Shown: positions 42,617 to 55,700 of the stretch, piece after piece | How positions within the stretch are numbered: position 1 is the stretch's first letter | Layout of the letters: each line of letters starts with the position of its first letter | Assembly (NCBI GenBank): GCA_000727475.1 | Contig: KL647289.1 | Coordinates: forward strand, 4,096,019-4,160,018 | Length of the DNA stretch: 64,000 bases | Direction of reading: 5' to 3' | Origin: Sarcocystis neurona | Taxonomy: Eukaryota > Apicomplexa > Conoidasida > Eucoccidiorida > Sarcocystidae | Made by a program: the position numbers and the translations under genes | Notes under the pieces: generated by a model | The model's database searches: none | What the model was told of the DNA's origin: nothing | Seen by the model: the letters and a program-made list of their open reading frames with translations, nothing else

Positions 42617-44279
42617 GTACGCGAGGCTAGATTCATGCACTCTGTCTCATATACATGCGTAAACACATGTATATCTACGTATGTAACGGAAGAGGACGCG
42701 TTCGTGTGCTGGCGCTGTTGCGGCGGGTCACGTCTGATACGCACACGCCGCAGGTTACAGCAGCACCAGTTGCAGCGGCAGGTTCGTCGGTGCATCTCTG
42801 CGTTCTACACAAAGCCCAGTATTCTGCCTTAGATGAAGAGCCTTAAACTACACTAACGCGTCGACCTTCGCTAAAATCGCAAACTCAGGTGCTCTTCTGC
42901 TACTCGAGATCTGCAGCTCGTACTTCCTGGGAGGAGCGCCGCGTTGATCCGCTCGTGGCTGCAGTGGTTGTTGCTGATGCTTCTTCGTTGTCCTGCTGCT
43001 CTTGACCGAGGAGCAGCAGTCACGCCGCTGGGAATCACGCCCTCCTGTGTGCCTCCTGGTATGCTGCTACGGCTGCTGCTGGGGCTTGCTGCTGCTGTTG
43101 CGGGCTGATGCTGCTGCTGCTGCTACACGTGCTCTTGCGGCTCGGCGCTGCCGCTCCTGCCGCTCCTGCTGCCTGTGGTGTACCTCCTCCACAGGCAGTG
43201 TGAGTGTTGTGCCGGCGCCGCGTGATCACGCGCGCGCAGAGCCGCCCTGCTGCTGCTGCGGCCGCTGCTGCTCTGCTGTTGCAGTTTCTGCTGCTGTTGC
43301 TGCGGGCGTTCTCTGCCGCCGCAGTCACCTGCACTCTAGGGTCCGCGATGTACGGGCAGTAGTCTATCCAGCCACTCTTCTTCTTTTTCGGGGTTGCACG
43401 ACAGCATCAGCACAAATATTCTCTACGCAACAACATGGAGGATCGGGAATGCCTCTTCCCGGGGCTTCCGTGTTTTATTTTTGACTACGCTTTCCTTCCT
43501 CACGCTGGCATGTCTAGCCGTCTCGCGTGCCATGCGGCTGCCGCTGCCCTCGTACAGGCGCTTTGAGAGCAGCAGCAGCATTTTGTCTACATCCCATCCA
43601 CTGCATGCGTTACGGCGCATCAGCTGTGTCAGCGGATCCAGTTCTCTCGTGTGGCAGCAAATGCTTACGCACAAAGCAAACTCCTGGAGCAGGCACCCGC
43701 GGCAACCGCAGCAACAGGCCGGCATCGTAGCGTGTTACCGCCGCGAGGAGATCGCCCGCAGGAAAAAAGCCGCAGTCCTACGGTTCGCCTTCTGCTGCTT
43801 CAAGGCGTTCTTCACGCGCGTTTTCATCCCGACTTCTGTGCAGTAGCACACGCTTGTAGCTCTCTCATTAATCGTTCCTTGGGAGACCCGGCCCTCTGCT
43901 GTTGCTGCTGCCGTGTGTCTGCCGCGCTACCGCACGCGGCCTGCCGCCGCCACTGCTGCTGCTCAGCAGCTGTGCGTCATTATCCTCTGCATCACGCCAA
44001 TGAATGCGGCAGTATTCGCCTGTTCGCACGACTTCTCTTCGACGCTCCTGATCACAAGTCTGCCCGCCAAGCGTCGTCTGCATTTGCTTGACGGCAGCAC
44101 CTTTTCCTGTTTTGCCGGACAGTCTCGCGTCCTCCCATGTGCCGCGGCTGCTGCTCAGCCTCCGCATGCGGCTGCCGCTGCTGGGGCCTTCTTCCGTGCG
44201 CTCTTTGCCGCTGTTTCTGACAATCAAAAGTTTCCCGCAGCTCATGCTGCATGAGATGCGTACTTGCACCGCGTCATAG

Positions 44280-44444
44280 GACTCTGTGGAGCGCAAACAG
44301 CAACACTTGTTTCTACGGAAGCCCCTAAAGCAGAAGGATCACTACGACAGCAGAAGCGTCGCAAGAGTTCTAACACGGACACACCTGTTCACGGCGACAG
44401 CAGGACACCAGCAACTTGCAACGCTGGGGTGCCTTCGGCCTCTC
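44280..44444 (+). CDS. Candidate exon, unknown protein
   Basis: Between CGCGTCATAG and CTC|GTGAGG, phase 0 on both sides, 55 codons. Reads SVERKQQHLFLRKPLKQKDH, YDSRSVARVLTRTHLFTATA. Not low-complexity; family unknown. Confidence 0.35.
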
Positions 44445-45001
44445 GTGAGGCCCACACAGCAGCAGCAGCACTCCACAAGCAATCAGAGTCGCGCGCGTTC
44501 CCTTGTTCTGAGCAAATCTCTCGTGGCTGCGCGCGGGGCATGCCAGTCCTCCTCTCCTCCCTATGTGTGGCACTTCCCTTCTTCTTGTACGTTTGCGTCA
44601 GTGTGTCTCTGGGTGTGCCGCTCCTCCGTGCTGCTGCTGCTGCTTCCTCAGAACTGGCCGTAAACTCGACCGTCGCACCGCAGCAGCGTTGGCCCTCTCC
44701 CTCCCGTCTTTCTATTTTCTCTCTCTATACGGCAGCTGCCCGTCTACGTATTCCAAGTTCATATCGATATAGGCGTCTATATCCCCACCTCCATGTACTC
44801 TTGTCTGCCTGTAGCAAAGTGAAGGACGTGGATGTGTCCACAAATGAATGTGGAAGCACGCAGACATGTATTATTGCAGAAGCGCGCGTCAGCGTGCGCT
44901 GGGTGTAGACGGGACGGTTTTCTCACCAGCTGCTGCTAGTCAGCCAAGTGCTTTGAAGCAGCAGGAACGCTGCCTGCTGCATCAACCTCACTGCTGCGCG
45001 C

Positions 45002-45409
45002 ATGCTGGGGCAGGGTGGGCCTTCTGCCTTTGCCTCTGCTGGAGCTGATGTGCCTGCTGCTGCTGCTGCCACAAGCCGCGCCCCTTCCTTCTGTTACTTC
45101 TACAGCCCGGTGTCACCCGCTCCCGCCCCTGCTGCGGGTCCTTCCGCTAATTCGAGTGCTTCTGCGACATCGCAGGAACATTCCTGTCCTGCGCGTGTGC
45201 CTGCTACTGCTGCTGCCGGTGGTGTTCGTGCCTCCTCTGCGGCTCACGCTTTTCTTCTGGAGCCGCTGCTTGGGTGGTTTCGTTCTTTCTCGTGGGGCTG
45301 CTGTGGAGTGCAGGCGGCGCGAGTGCGGTGCCCCTGGGCTCTTGAGGCAGCGCGCAGGCAGGAGGACTGCTGCTGCAGCGGGGTCGAAAGGCTGCTGCAG
45401 CTGCAGTAG
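45002..45409 (+). CDS. Candidate small or terminal ORF, unknown protein
   Basis: ATG-initiated 135-codon open frame ending TAG. It has an Ala/Pro/Ser-rich first half and HAFLLEPLLGWFRSF in the middle. It could be a last exon of an upstream gene or a chance frame in CTG-rich sequence. No family recognised. Confidence 0.25.
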   Translation: MLGQGGPSAFASAGADVPAAAAATSRAPSFCYFYSPVSPAPAPAAGPSANSSASATSQEHSCPARVPATAAAGGVRASSAAHAFLLEPLLGWFRSFSWGCCGVQAARVRCPWALEAARRQEDCCCSGVERLLQLQ

Positions 45410-45997
45410 TAGTAGTAGCAGTCACGTGCAAGGCAGGACTTGTGCTGCAGCGGTACATACTGGGAAGGAGCACCATAGGGGAGGGGAAGGTCTGGGGGAC
45501 CAGCACCAGAGAGGAGTTGTTTGTTTGTTGCTGTTGCTGCTGCTGGCGCAACAGAAACGCGCATGCAGGAGGACTGCCTGTTACAGCTGTAGCGAGGAGA
45601 GCTGCTAGTGGAGTGCCACAGACGCCAGCAGCGACGCAGCTGCAGCAGCCAAGAAGGCGCGCGTGAATCCGCAGCAGCAGCAGCTACAACAGCCGGGGGA
45701 ACGGCAGCAGCGGCAGCAGCATCTGCGAGGGGTGGCTGACTGCTGCTGCACAGAGGAAGTTGATGCTGTGCTGTTAAGCTGCTTAAAAAAAGACGTTGCT
45801 GTCGGTGGGCAGTCGCACAGCAGCAAGGAGACAAGTGCTGCTGCCACTACCCCGTGGCAGCGCCTGCTGCTGCAGTACTCGAGCTAAATCAGACACTGCT
45901 GCTGTCCACGCCGTCTCCCCAGCTGGCGCGTGGGTCTTGCGGGGACTGCTGCTTGCAGTCGCTGATGCGGCCATGTGTAGAGCAGAGCAGCAGAAAC

Positions 45998-48900
45998 ATG
46001 GATTCTGAGCAGGCGGTGCCGTCCTCGCAGCAGGAGGGAGAGGGTGGCAGCAGCGATGAGAGCAGCAAGCAGCTGCAGCCAGTGTTGACAGCGGCAGAGT
46101 CGGAAGCGAAACGTCGGGGTCTACCTACACCGCGTCAGGTGACGCCAGGCGAGCAGATGCAGCAGCTGCAGCAGCTCTTGCTACAGCAGCAGCGAGGGGG
46201 TCGGCAAGAGCTCGTGCCTCCACTTTGGACAGAGCAGCAACTGCAGCAGCTGCGTTTGCTGCAGGAGGCGCGCGTAGGTCAGGAACAGCAGCAGCTGCAA
46301 CACCGGCAGGAACGGCAGCAGCAGCAGCAACCCGAGCAGACTCCTCTGCTAAGTAGGATAGCGACAGCAGCAGCAGCGGTGACTGCCACGTCTGCAGCGG
46401 GCCGTGAGCAGACGCCAGTGCAGCAGTTGGTGCAGCGGCAGAGGCTGCTGCAGCTCCTGCTGCTGCTGCAGCTGCAGCGCAATGCAGCGTCTTCCCCAGC
46501 AGCAGGTGGCGTCGGAAACAGCAACCTTCTGCAGCCGGATCAGAGTCAGCTGCTGCAGCAACTGCTGCTACAGCAGCAGCTGCGACAGTTAAGGGAACAG
46601 CAGCAACCTGCTTCACACACTTCAAGCCCTGCAGGAGCTGAGGTTCGGAGCCCCGATAACATCAGCAGCACGAGCAGCAGCAGCAGCAACACCGGAGCGG
46701 CAGGAGCCGGTGTTCCTCCTGCTCTCCTGCTGGCGCCGTTGCTGTGCCGGCAGCAGCAGCTGCTGCAGCAGCAGGCAGCAGGAGCCAGCACCATTTCGTC
46801 TCTTCTCCTCCAGCGTGCCAGGCAGCAGCTGCAGCAGCAACCAACACAGCAGCAATCCGTCCCGCAGCAATCAGTGCAGCAGCAATCCCTGCAGCAGGAA
46901 TCCCTGCAGCAGCAATCCCTGCAGCAGCAGGCGCTGCTACTACAGCAGCAGCAGCAAGACGGTGGGCGCTTTCCAGGTCGACAGCTGTCTGCTGAAAGGC
47001 TACAGCAGCTGTTGGCGGTTCAGCTTTGCCAACAGCAGCAGAAACAGCAGCAGCAGCATGGGCAGCCACTGCTGCAGCAGCAGCAGCCGCAGGAACTTCA
47101 AATGAAGCAGGAGCAACAGCAGCAAGAGCAGCAGCTACAGCAGAGTACTTGTGTGGCGACGTCTTCTCCCGCAGCCCAGCAAAAAGGAAGAATGCGCAAC
47201 GTTCTTACGACACCTCTCCGCACTGCAGCAACAACAGCGTTATCGGGTGCTGTAGCAGCAGGCGGTGCAACAGGAAGCAGTGCTGCAGCAGCTACTGCCC
47301 CAGCGTCGCCGTCGTCTGCTGCTGCCGCGATTGCAGGAGAGGGGCCTGCTGTTGCAGCCGCAAGTGGTGCCACACCAACTCCCCCCACAGCAGCACCAGG
47401 TACTCTACCAGCAGCTGCTGCAGTTGGCGCGGCTGCTCCTAGAAGCTCAGCAACGCATGCGTTGCTCGCTGCTGCAATGGGGAAACCGTCGGCGCTGTTG
47501 GCTGTCGCTGCTGCTGCTGCGACAATGTCTCCGTTGACGGCGTCCCCCGCGCAGGGACTATCCCCGTTGTCTGGTGCCGTGTCTCTATCCCCTGCTGCAG
47601 CGCTCCAGCAGCAGCAACAGCAGTTGGCTGCTCTCCTTCTGCTTCAACAACAGCGCCAGGGCAGCAGCAGCACTCAAGTTCGAAGCAGCGGCAGTCAGCC
47701 GCCCGCTTTCCCAGCAGTGACAGCTGCAGCAGCACCAGAAGCAGCTGCAGCGTCGCTGCCGACGGGGCATGTCATGTCGCCTGCAGGCACTAGGACGACG
47801 TCGCCCGATATTTTGACCCGTTTGCTCCTCCTGTCAAATCCTGCCGTTGCCGCAGCTCTGGCAGCGCGCGCTTCTGCTGCGTCGGGCGTCGGCAGCGGCG
47901 CCGTTGGTTCCCTGACTGCTTCTGGATCTGCGACGTCGTCGCCTACCGCAGCACCGTCTGCTGCTGGAACTGCTCCCTTACTGCCTGCCGCTGCGTTGCC
48001 ACTGCAGCAGAAACTGCAGCGACTTCTGCAGCAGCAGCAGCTTTCACATCCGCAGCAGCTACCCCAGCAGCGCGAACAAGTTGGGAGCGACGGCGCTGTT
48101 GAAACCTGCAACAGCAGCAGCAACACCAACGTGGGCAGCCGCAGCCACAGCACTGCTGCAGACAGCAGCAGATGCAGCGGTCCCCAGTCGCAGCTGGGGC
48201 CAGCACCTGCAAGCTGCAACATCAATCTGGATAGCTTGATGCAGCAGTGCTCTCCTCAGCTTCTCGCTGCAGTTGCTGCAGCAGCAAGTCGGCGGAGCAG
48301 CTTGCTACCTGGCTCTCCGTCAACAGGCTCTGCTGCTGCTTCTCCTCTGGCAGCAACGCAGAGCAGCGTCTTTCCTAGTGCTGCAGCGTTGTCTGGACAA
48401 GAGGCCCCAGCAGTGCCTCCCACTCCGTTTATCGCAGCCTCTGGTGCAGCTACGATTGCCGCGGATGCTGCCGCTATCGCTACTTCCTCCCGGAGCAGCG
48501 GGGGCCTGCCACGTCAGAGACGCGGCGCAGGAGCCGCAGGCGGAACAGGTGCCGTTACCAGTCAGAACACTGCAGGAGCCGGAGCTCCTGCTGGCGTCTC
48601 AACAGCAAGCAGCAGCAAGACGACAAGGAAGCGAGTCCGATCTGGCGCTGATGCTGCTACAGCCTCCCCTGTAGACGCGACGCTCCGAGTCGTTGCAGGG
48701 GAGTTACCGGGTACTGCGGTTTCCAGGACTGTCGAGGCTGCTGCGGCTGGAGGGGGAGGAGGAAAGGGAGACAGCAAGCGTGGCAGCAAGCGCGCAGCGT
48801 CGACAGGTGCAGGAGCAGGGGCTAGTGTGTCTGCTGAAGGCGCTGCTGCTTCTTCGGCGTCTCGTGCTCTGCCTGCTGGTGCACCTGCAAGCTCTTCCTC

Positions 48901-49738
48901 TGCTACTGGACCAAGGGGAGGAAGAGAGAGCCCTAGTGCAGCAGATGGAGGAGCAGAGGCAAGCGGAGTACCTGGACCGTCGGGGGGGCGAGGTGTAGAA
49001 TCAGCAGCAGCAGGACGTGGAGGTCGTGGAGGGGGACCCCGTGGTGGAGGTCCAGGAGCACCAGGAGGAGCAGCGGGGCGTTTATCTGCAGCAGCAGCTG
49101 CAGCAGCCAAGGAAACTGCAGAAGCGCAGCGTAGTCGTGCGGCGTCATCGGCGTGCGGTGGTGGCGTGAGAGACGGGGGGAGCGAGACGAAGAGCAGCAG
49201 CAGCAGGGGCAGACGTCGCGTGTTGGTAGATGGCGGGGGAGCCGCAGGCGGCAGCAGCAGCAGTGTGGGGGCGAGTCGGCAACACCAGCAGCCGCGAGTG
49301 GTAGTCGTAAAGGAGAGCAACAGCAGCGACGAGGAAGGGGAGGAGGGGGAGCGCGGCGTGGGGCTGCTGCTGCTGGAAGGAATTTTGCACGCGGAAGAGC
49401 AGCAACAGAGCGAACACCAGAACGCGTTTTTGACGATGCCGATGACGGAAGCAGAGCAGCAGCAGGCCTGGCTGCAGGTCGAGGAAATTCCTGCCGTCAA
49501 ACTGGGAGACTTGGTGCGTGCTGCTGTGCTGCCGCTTAGGATCGAAGGGATGCATGCGCTCGAGGACGCACAGCTGCTGTACGGAAGAAAAGACTGGCTG
49601 CGGTACGAGTGTCCCCTATGCGACCGCAGTGTACATACACCCGACGCGTACTGGGCAAACTACAAGCACTACATCCGCAGACACTGGAGAGAGCGGAAGC
49701 GCCTCGGCGGCTTCGTCTGCTTCCCCTGCAGGAGAAAC
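45998..49738 (+). CDS. Zinc-finger gene exon 1
   Basis: 1,247 codons, frame open from 45854 to 49966; ends AGAAAC|GTAAGT, a consensus donor, phase 0. The first 350 residues are Gln-rich with a 15-bp repeat. After an Ala/Ser/Thr middle come a basic [10 protein letters not shown] motif near 48618, an Arg/Gly stretch, an acidic SDEEGEEGE patch near 49327, and then non-repetitive sequence [19 protein letters not shown] leading into the finger. The frame beyond the donor loses this character. Confidence 0.8.
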
Positions 49739-52700
49739 GTAAGTGCCACAGCGCCGGGAAGGGAACAACTACTTCTGAAGCAGGCCCGACTATTTTTTAC
49801 GAGCAGCAACGGCGCTTTCTGCCGTTCGCCTCCGCCCGTTTCCCCCCACGTCTTGCTGGTGCTGTCTGTACGCCTCGCCCTTCGACGGTCCCGGCGCTGC
49901 TTCGCCTGTCTCTGCGCGTCTTGCTGCTGCAGTGCTACTACGGCGTGTGTGTTTTTGATCAGTTGAGCCACCGCTTCTCCCTCTGGGGCGCAGGCTACCG
50001 CGGGCGACCGAGGAAGTGCATGCGTCACTCGAAGCAGCTTGAGAGAGGCGAGGAGACGTTTTTCTGCGTCCCTGCGTATCGGGAAATGGAATGCTGTTGT
50101 CCGTGTCTAGAGACACGTATAGACACGTGGGGAGGCGGCGCAGAACGCGTCTCTGTCATCCTCTGTCTCGCCGTCGCCGCACCTCGATATACGTCCGTGT
50201 ATACACGGTGCAGCTGCACGAGCAGCCACACACAAACATACACCTGTCCTATCGACCCAGCGCACATGCACATATGTACATGTATGAAGGACACATGACG
50301 TGGCCTTCTGAGTTCTCAAGCGCGCTGAATAGAGGAAGGCTCTTATCGTAGTTTCCTCCCCTATGCATACATGTGTGTAGATGGCCCCTACTCGGTTGGC
50401 GGTGCAGTAAACCCTGGTTCTCCATGCATGTATGTAGATATAGACAGATGAATACATACAGGTGGATATATAGAGAGATAGAGACAAATTGATGTGGACG
50501 GATATAGAAGGTGCAGACATGTTTAAAAACATGTATGCGGGCCAAGGACACGGCGGAAGAGACCAGATAGATACAGACACATGTGAGTAGACATAAGATA
50601 GATGACTTCTGTAGACACGTGCATACGAACCAACGCGACAGCCGAAGAAGAGGGAAATGTCAGTTGTTTGCGGGGCGCAGAGAACTCGAGGAGAAGTCAC
50701 CCGCTGCCGGACGGAGAAGCAGACAAGTCGTTTTGAGTTCCTCTCCGCCTGTCTCTAGACATGTACAGAAGCTGGCGTCTGTCCCCGGGTGCGTACGTGT
50801 AGACGCAGATACACGTATCTTCTGACGCCCACATATATATATATATCTTCACACCCATCTGCAGGTGTGTATGGAAGGTGCACGCGGGTGGTTCTTCGGG
50901 GTTTTTTTCCCTGCCCGCTCTCTCTTGATGCGATGCCTACGCTCCTTAACAAGTCAGAAGCCGCCGGACGTTGACGTTGTGTAGACGTACGTGGGTCTGT
51001 GTATGTATGTATGTATATGTATGTATATGTACGTATATGTACGTGTATGTGTATGTATGTATATGTATGTATGTACGATGCATGTACGTATGTATGTACG
51101 TATGTATGTACGTATGTACGTGTATATGTATCTGTATCTATCTGTGCGTCTATCAGTGGATCTGTGTATCTATGTATGCATCTGTATATGTATCTATCTA
51201 TGCGTCTATCTATATATCTATCTATGTATATGTGTACGTATCTATATATGTATCAATGTGTCTATCTTTTTATCTGTGTATGTATCTATGTGTATATCTA
51301 TGTATGTGTGTATATATGTACGTATGTATATATGTATGTATGTATCTATGTGTCTGCGTTTCTGTGTATGCATGTGTGCCTGTCTGTGCGCACCTAGGAG
51401 CAGCGTATGCGTCTTCGAGGATATCTTGAACCAGCTATGTGCCCAAGTATAAATATTGTTGAGCAGACAGTATGGAAGCGCGTTTCATATTGCTCGCTGT
51501 CGTGTAGCGGTCCCTGGGGAAAGGGCTCTTTTCTGCAAGACCAGTTCCTGGTCTATGGGCTGGTCACAATATATGCACGAGGCGAAGGCTGTCATGCGGA
51601 TTCATGTGAAGATACGTAAATGCACCGGTGGTTTTGTGCGTGTGTGTATGCGTATGGGGAACGCGACATCTGCAGCAAGTTGGCCGAGTGTTGCTGTGTG
51701 CAACTCAGGCGACCGTGCCATTGTGTGGCGGCGGTGCTGCTGCTGCTGCATGCAGTCTCTGGGTAAAGAAGCGAAGCAGGCGACGCGTACGTCCACGTTC
51801 GCACGCACGCGTATATACCCAGACAAAGACAGTCTGTCGGCGTCTAAACGCGAGGGCATGTAGAGAGGGGAGGCAACAGGAGGGCAGCACTTCCACTCAC
51901 AAAAAGTGACGGGGATCTGCTGCTGTTGCTTCGAAGACCTGCGTGTGTTGACAAGAATGTCCGGCGCTGCGTAGATCGAAGCGCAGGCTTCCTCGGTTGC
52001 AGCTGCTCTGTGTGCTCTCCTTTTGGTCGGCGTCTACCTGCAGAGCCAGTCGACGGCAATACGGGTCCTGGTATCCCGGTATCTGTCTCTTTTGGGCCTG
52101 CGTTCAAGCTCAGCTGTAGTGTATCTGTCCCTCGGTCTGTCTTTCTGTCTATATCTCTGTGTGTCTCTCTCCGTCTGTCGCCCTGTCTCTGTCTGGTTGC
52201 CTGCGTCTGTCTCTGTGTGTGTGTATGTGAGTGTACATCGGCCCCGTTGCGGGGTCTGTTGACGCGAGGACTACAACTGTCCTGAGGCGTTTTGTGTTTT
52301 GTGGGGTGCTCGCATGCAGCACGCGGCGACTCCACTGCCGGTGGCGGTTCCCACTGCTGCATTAGGGGCTGAGAGTGTGACCTGCAGCAGCAGCACCAAC
52401 AGCAACACCACCCACAGCAGCAGCAGCAGCCCCAACACAGTCAGCAGCACGAGCAGTGGCAGCAGCAGCAGCGCCAGCAGCGGGAGCACGAAAGATTCTC
52501 CCGACGGCGTGGGTTCAAATGGAGCAGCAGGCGCTGCCGCTGGTGGTGTGTCGCCTAATGTTTCATCTTCGCCTTCTGCCGAGACTGCGGGCTCCGTTCC
52601 TGCTGCTGCTTCTTCGGCTCCTGCTGCTGCGGCTTCCGCGGCTACTGCTGCAGCAGCAGCGCCTCCGGTGTCGCTGCTACAGTACCACTTACACTGTCCG

Positions 52701-55700
52701 CTATGTGCGGCAACGTGTGCGTCGTTTCCTGAGCTGCAGCAGCACGCGTTAGAGTACCACAGAGCGACAGCAGCAGACCCGCGCCTGCGACTGTCGCAGC
52801 AGCAGATGTACACCCCCTGGTTAAGCGCTGCCGTGGAAGACTATTTGGTGGAGCTGCGACGGACGTCGGAAGAGGAAGAAGAGGACACCAGTCAGCAGCA
52901 GCAACGGCAAGTGGAGGGCAAAACAGAGCCTGCTCCTTCTCCTGCGCCTGCAGTCCCTGGCGCAGAGCTAGGAGGAACTACTGAAGAAGCAGCAGCCGCA
53001 GCAGGTACAAGCCAGAACGCCGAGCAGCAAACACTAGGCGATAAGACAGAGAAAACTACAGAGGCGCAGAGAGCGCCGATCACGCTGCAGCCCCAGCACC
53101 AGGAAAAGCGGCAGCAAGAACAGCAGGAAAACGTGCCGCTGGAGCGGGAAATGGCGGTGGGCAAGGCCAGCGGTGGTGTGGTGGTCGCAGCAGAGACAGC
53201 AGGAAGGGAGCAGCAAGCATCTGAAAAACAGCACCCCGCACAGCCGCAGAAGACTGCGGAAGGCCGAACAGTGTCTGCTGCGGAGCAACGCCAGAGCCAG
53301 GAGGAGAGGCTGGAGGCACGAGAAGCAGCAACTGCAGGGGAAGAAAATGTAAAGATGGGAGCGGAACAACAAAGCGGTGCTCCTCGTGTAGCCGCCGTAC
53401 CTGCTGCTGCAGCACGTACCGCTGCGTCGAATGTTGCTGCTGATGCGGCTAGTGCTGCGACCGCTTCTGGGGGTCGCGCTACTGTCGCCACGCCTGCGGA
53501 TACTGCTGTGGAAGCTGCTGGTGAAGAGCATGAAGAAGACGGCAAAAAGCCAGGACAAGCAGGTGTGCCAGGGAAGGCCGGAACGAGTCCAGTGACGGTG
53601 ACAGCAGCAGCAGAGGGAAGTGGAAGCTCTGCCACGCATGGGCGTGGCCCACTCGCAGCTGCTGCAGGTGGGGAAGAGGCAAAGCTGCGGCAACCGAAGC
53701 GGGAGGCCGAGGCGCTACAGCAAGCAAGTGAGGAGCGCCACGAGGCGCGGGCGAAGGGAGAGCAGCAGGAAGAGCCCTTGCAGCAGCAGCGGGAAGAGCA
53801 GCAGGAGCAGTCTGTATGCAGGCGTGACGGGAAGCAGCGACAGCGGGAGAAGACGTCACGTCAGGAGCTGCTGCTGCCGTGCCACAGCGACAGCCTCAAG
53901 ACAGATGAAAAAGGAGCTGGAGCGGAAGCAGCAGCAGTAGCAGGAACAACGGCGGCACCAACACCAGCGACAGCAGCAGCAGCAGGGACAGCAGCAGCAG
54001 CAGGGACAGCAGCAGCAGCAGCAGTGAGAGCAGCAGCAGCAGGAACACCAACCCCACAAGGCGCGTCTATTGCACCGGGGGGGGCTGCTTGTGTGACTGC
54101 GACTAACCGTCAGCATGTGACGACGCAGCTGCAGCAGGCGCAGCAGCGGCAGGGTGAGAGCCGAGAGCGGGAGCAGCAAGCACGCGAGCAGCAGGAGCAA
54201 CAGCAGCGGCAGCAGCCGCAGAGTCCACTGCATGAGTTAACAGAGGAAGACGACTTCTCTGTCAAGCCGGCGGGGCGACCTTTTGCAGCGGGAGCGCGGT
54301 GGCCTGCGGACAGCATTTATATCGGCGGGAAACGCGTTACAGAGGCAGGTCGTGGAGACGAGTATGCTGCAACAGCAAAGGTGGAGGACGAGACAACAGC
54401 GGCAGCAGCGCGAGCTGCATCCTCTGTAGAGGAAATCAGCAGCAGACCGACACGTGCTGCTGCTGAGGCGGCGAAGAGTGCTGCTGGGAGCGGAACTTTG
54501 GCAGCAGCAAGTGCAACAGCAGTCTCCAGCGCCCCAGAGAAGGCAGCAGACGTGGTGTTGCTCCACCAGTCGCTTGATTTTGAGCAGAAACAGCGACAAG
54601 GGCAAGGTCGAGCAGAGACTGCAGCTAGCGAGGACGCATCAGTGGCGCAGGCGTCTGCTGGTGCTTCGAAAGTAGGAACTTTTTCGACACTCCCAGCTGT
54701 TGCCGGTGTTCCTGGCGATATTGGTGCTGCTGGCGCTTCAGGAGCATCTACTGGTGAAGGCGCTCGTGCCGCGTCGTCCGCTCCCTCTTCTGCTGATGTT
54801 GGCGTGCCTGCGCGCGAGGCTCGCGGCGTTGCAGCAGGAGCTGCTTCGGTGAACGCTGCAGCAAGCGCTGAGGGGGACGCAGCAGCAGCAGCGGGAAAAT
54901 TGTTAGTTGCGGGTCCAGCAGCAGCTCAGGTGTCCCTGTCGGCAGAGGCCGGACAGGAAGCGAAGGCAGCGATGAGCAGCAGTGAAGGCGCTGCACTCGC
55001 AGCCGCCCCCTCTGTGACGGCAGCAGAGGCAGAGTTAGCAGCAACAGCAGCAGCAGCAGCAGCCAAGCGAACACCCACAGCAGATCTGCTAGCAGGAGCC
55101 ACAGGATCCGCAGAAACAGCAGCAGCAGCACCCACAGCAGCAGCAGTACCAACAGGACCAACAGCAGCAGCCTCAGCAGCGTCAGCAGCAGCAGCCGCAT
55201 CAACAGCAGGAACAGCACCTCCACCGGCAGCAACACACAGAGCAGCAGCAGGAGCAGCCCAACCAGGAGCCTTCAAAGCAGCAGCAGCACCGCCAGCAGC
55301 GGGAGCCGCACTACACTCGGCAGGGTCGGGAGGAGAGACGTTGCTGCGGAGCTGTTTGCTGCAGCGCAATCACCAGACATCGACGGGAGAAGCGGTATCC
55401 GAGTGGAAGAAGAAACGACGTGTTGAGTTTGCAGCTGCTGTTCGCGTGCGACCGGTGGACAAGGAACTCTCGATGATGGAGAAGCTCGGCGCCGTTATGG
55501 GTACGTCGCAGCACCTGCTGCTGTCTACCTGCTGCTGTCTCGCACACACACACACACAGACACGTGTTTCTTTGCATGCAAGGCAGCCACTCCGAGAGTG
55601 AACGCAGCCAGCGACGCGCTGCCTACCGGCCAACACAGAGACGCAGCTCGAGAGGGTCAACACGCAGAGAAAACCCTCGCACACAGCAGAGATCGGACGA

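Larger units (their letters stand above)
38304..45997. other. Intergenic or unassigned interval between the two giant genes
   Basis: Contains no gene I can assemble. The first 700 nt look like 3' flank. A purine-rich GAGA/GAAG stretch (38805-38955) and a 17-bp G-rich tandem repeat (39670-39750) are present. Several short stretches with credible splice sites read like protein on the plus strand (39055-39185, 40155-40284, 42367-42616, 44280-44444, 45002-45409); they are listed separately at low confidence. CTG-rich sequence at 42960-43310 and 44980-45400 resembles the intron texture seen in the ARF-GEF gene, arguing that another multi-exon plus-strand gene may lie here. Confidence 0.5.

Noticed and set aside
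43423..43725. Minus-strand frame with protein-like text (DPLTQLMRRNACSGWDVDKM)
   Set aside because: Its composition is suggestive, but no matching splice partners or homology could be found, and plus-strand frames in the same stretch look equally plausible.
48562..49500. 312-codon Pro/Ser-rich minus-strand frame
   Set aside because: Antisense shadow of the Ala/Gly-rich zinc-finger exon.
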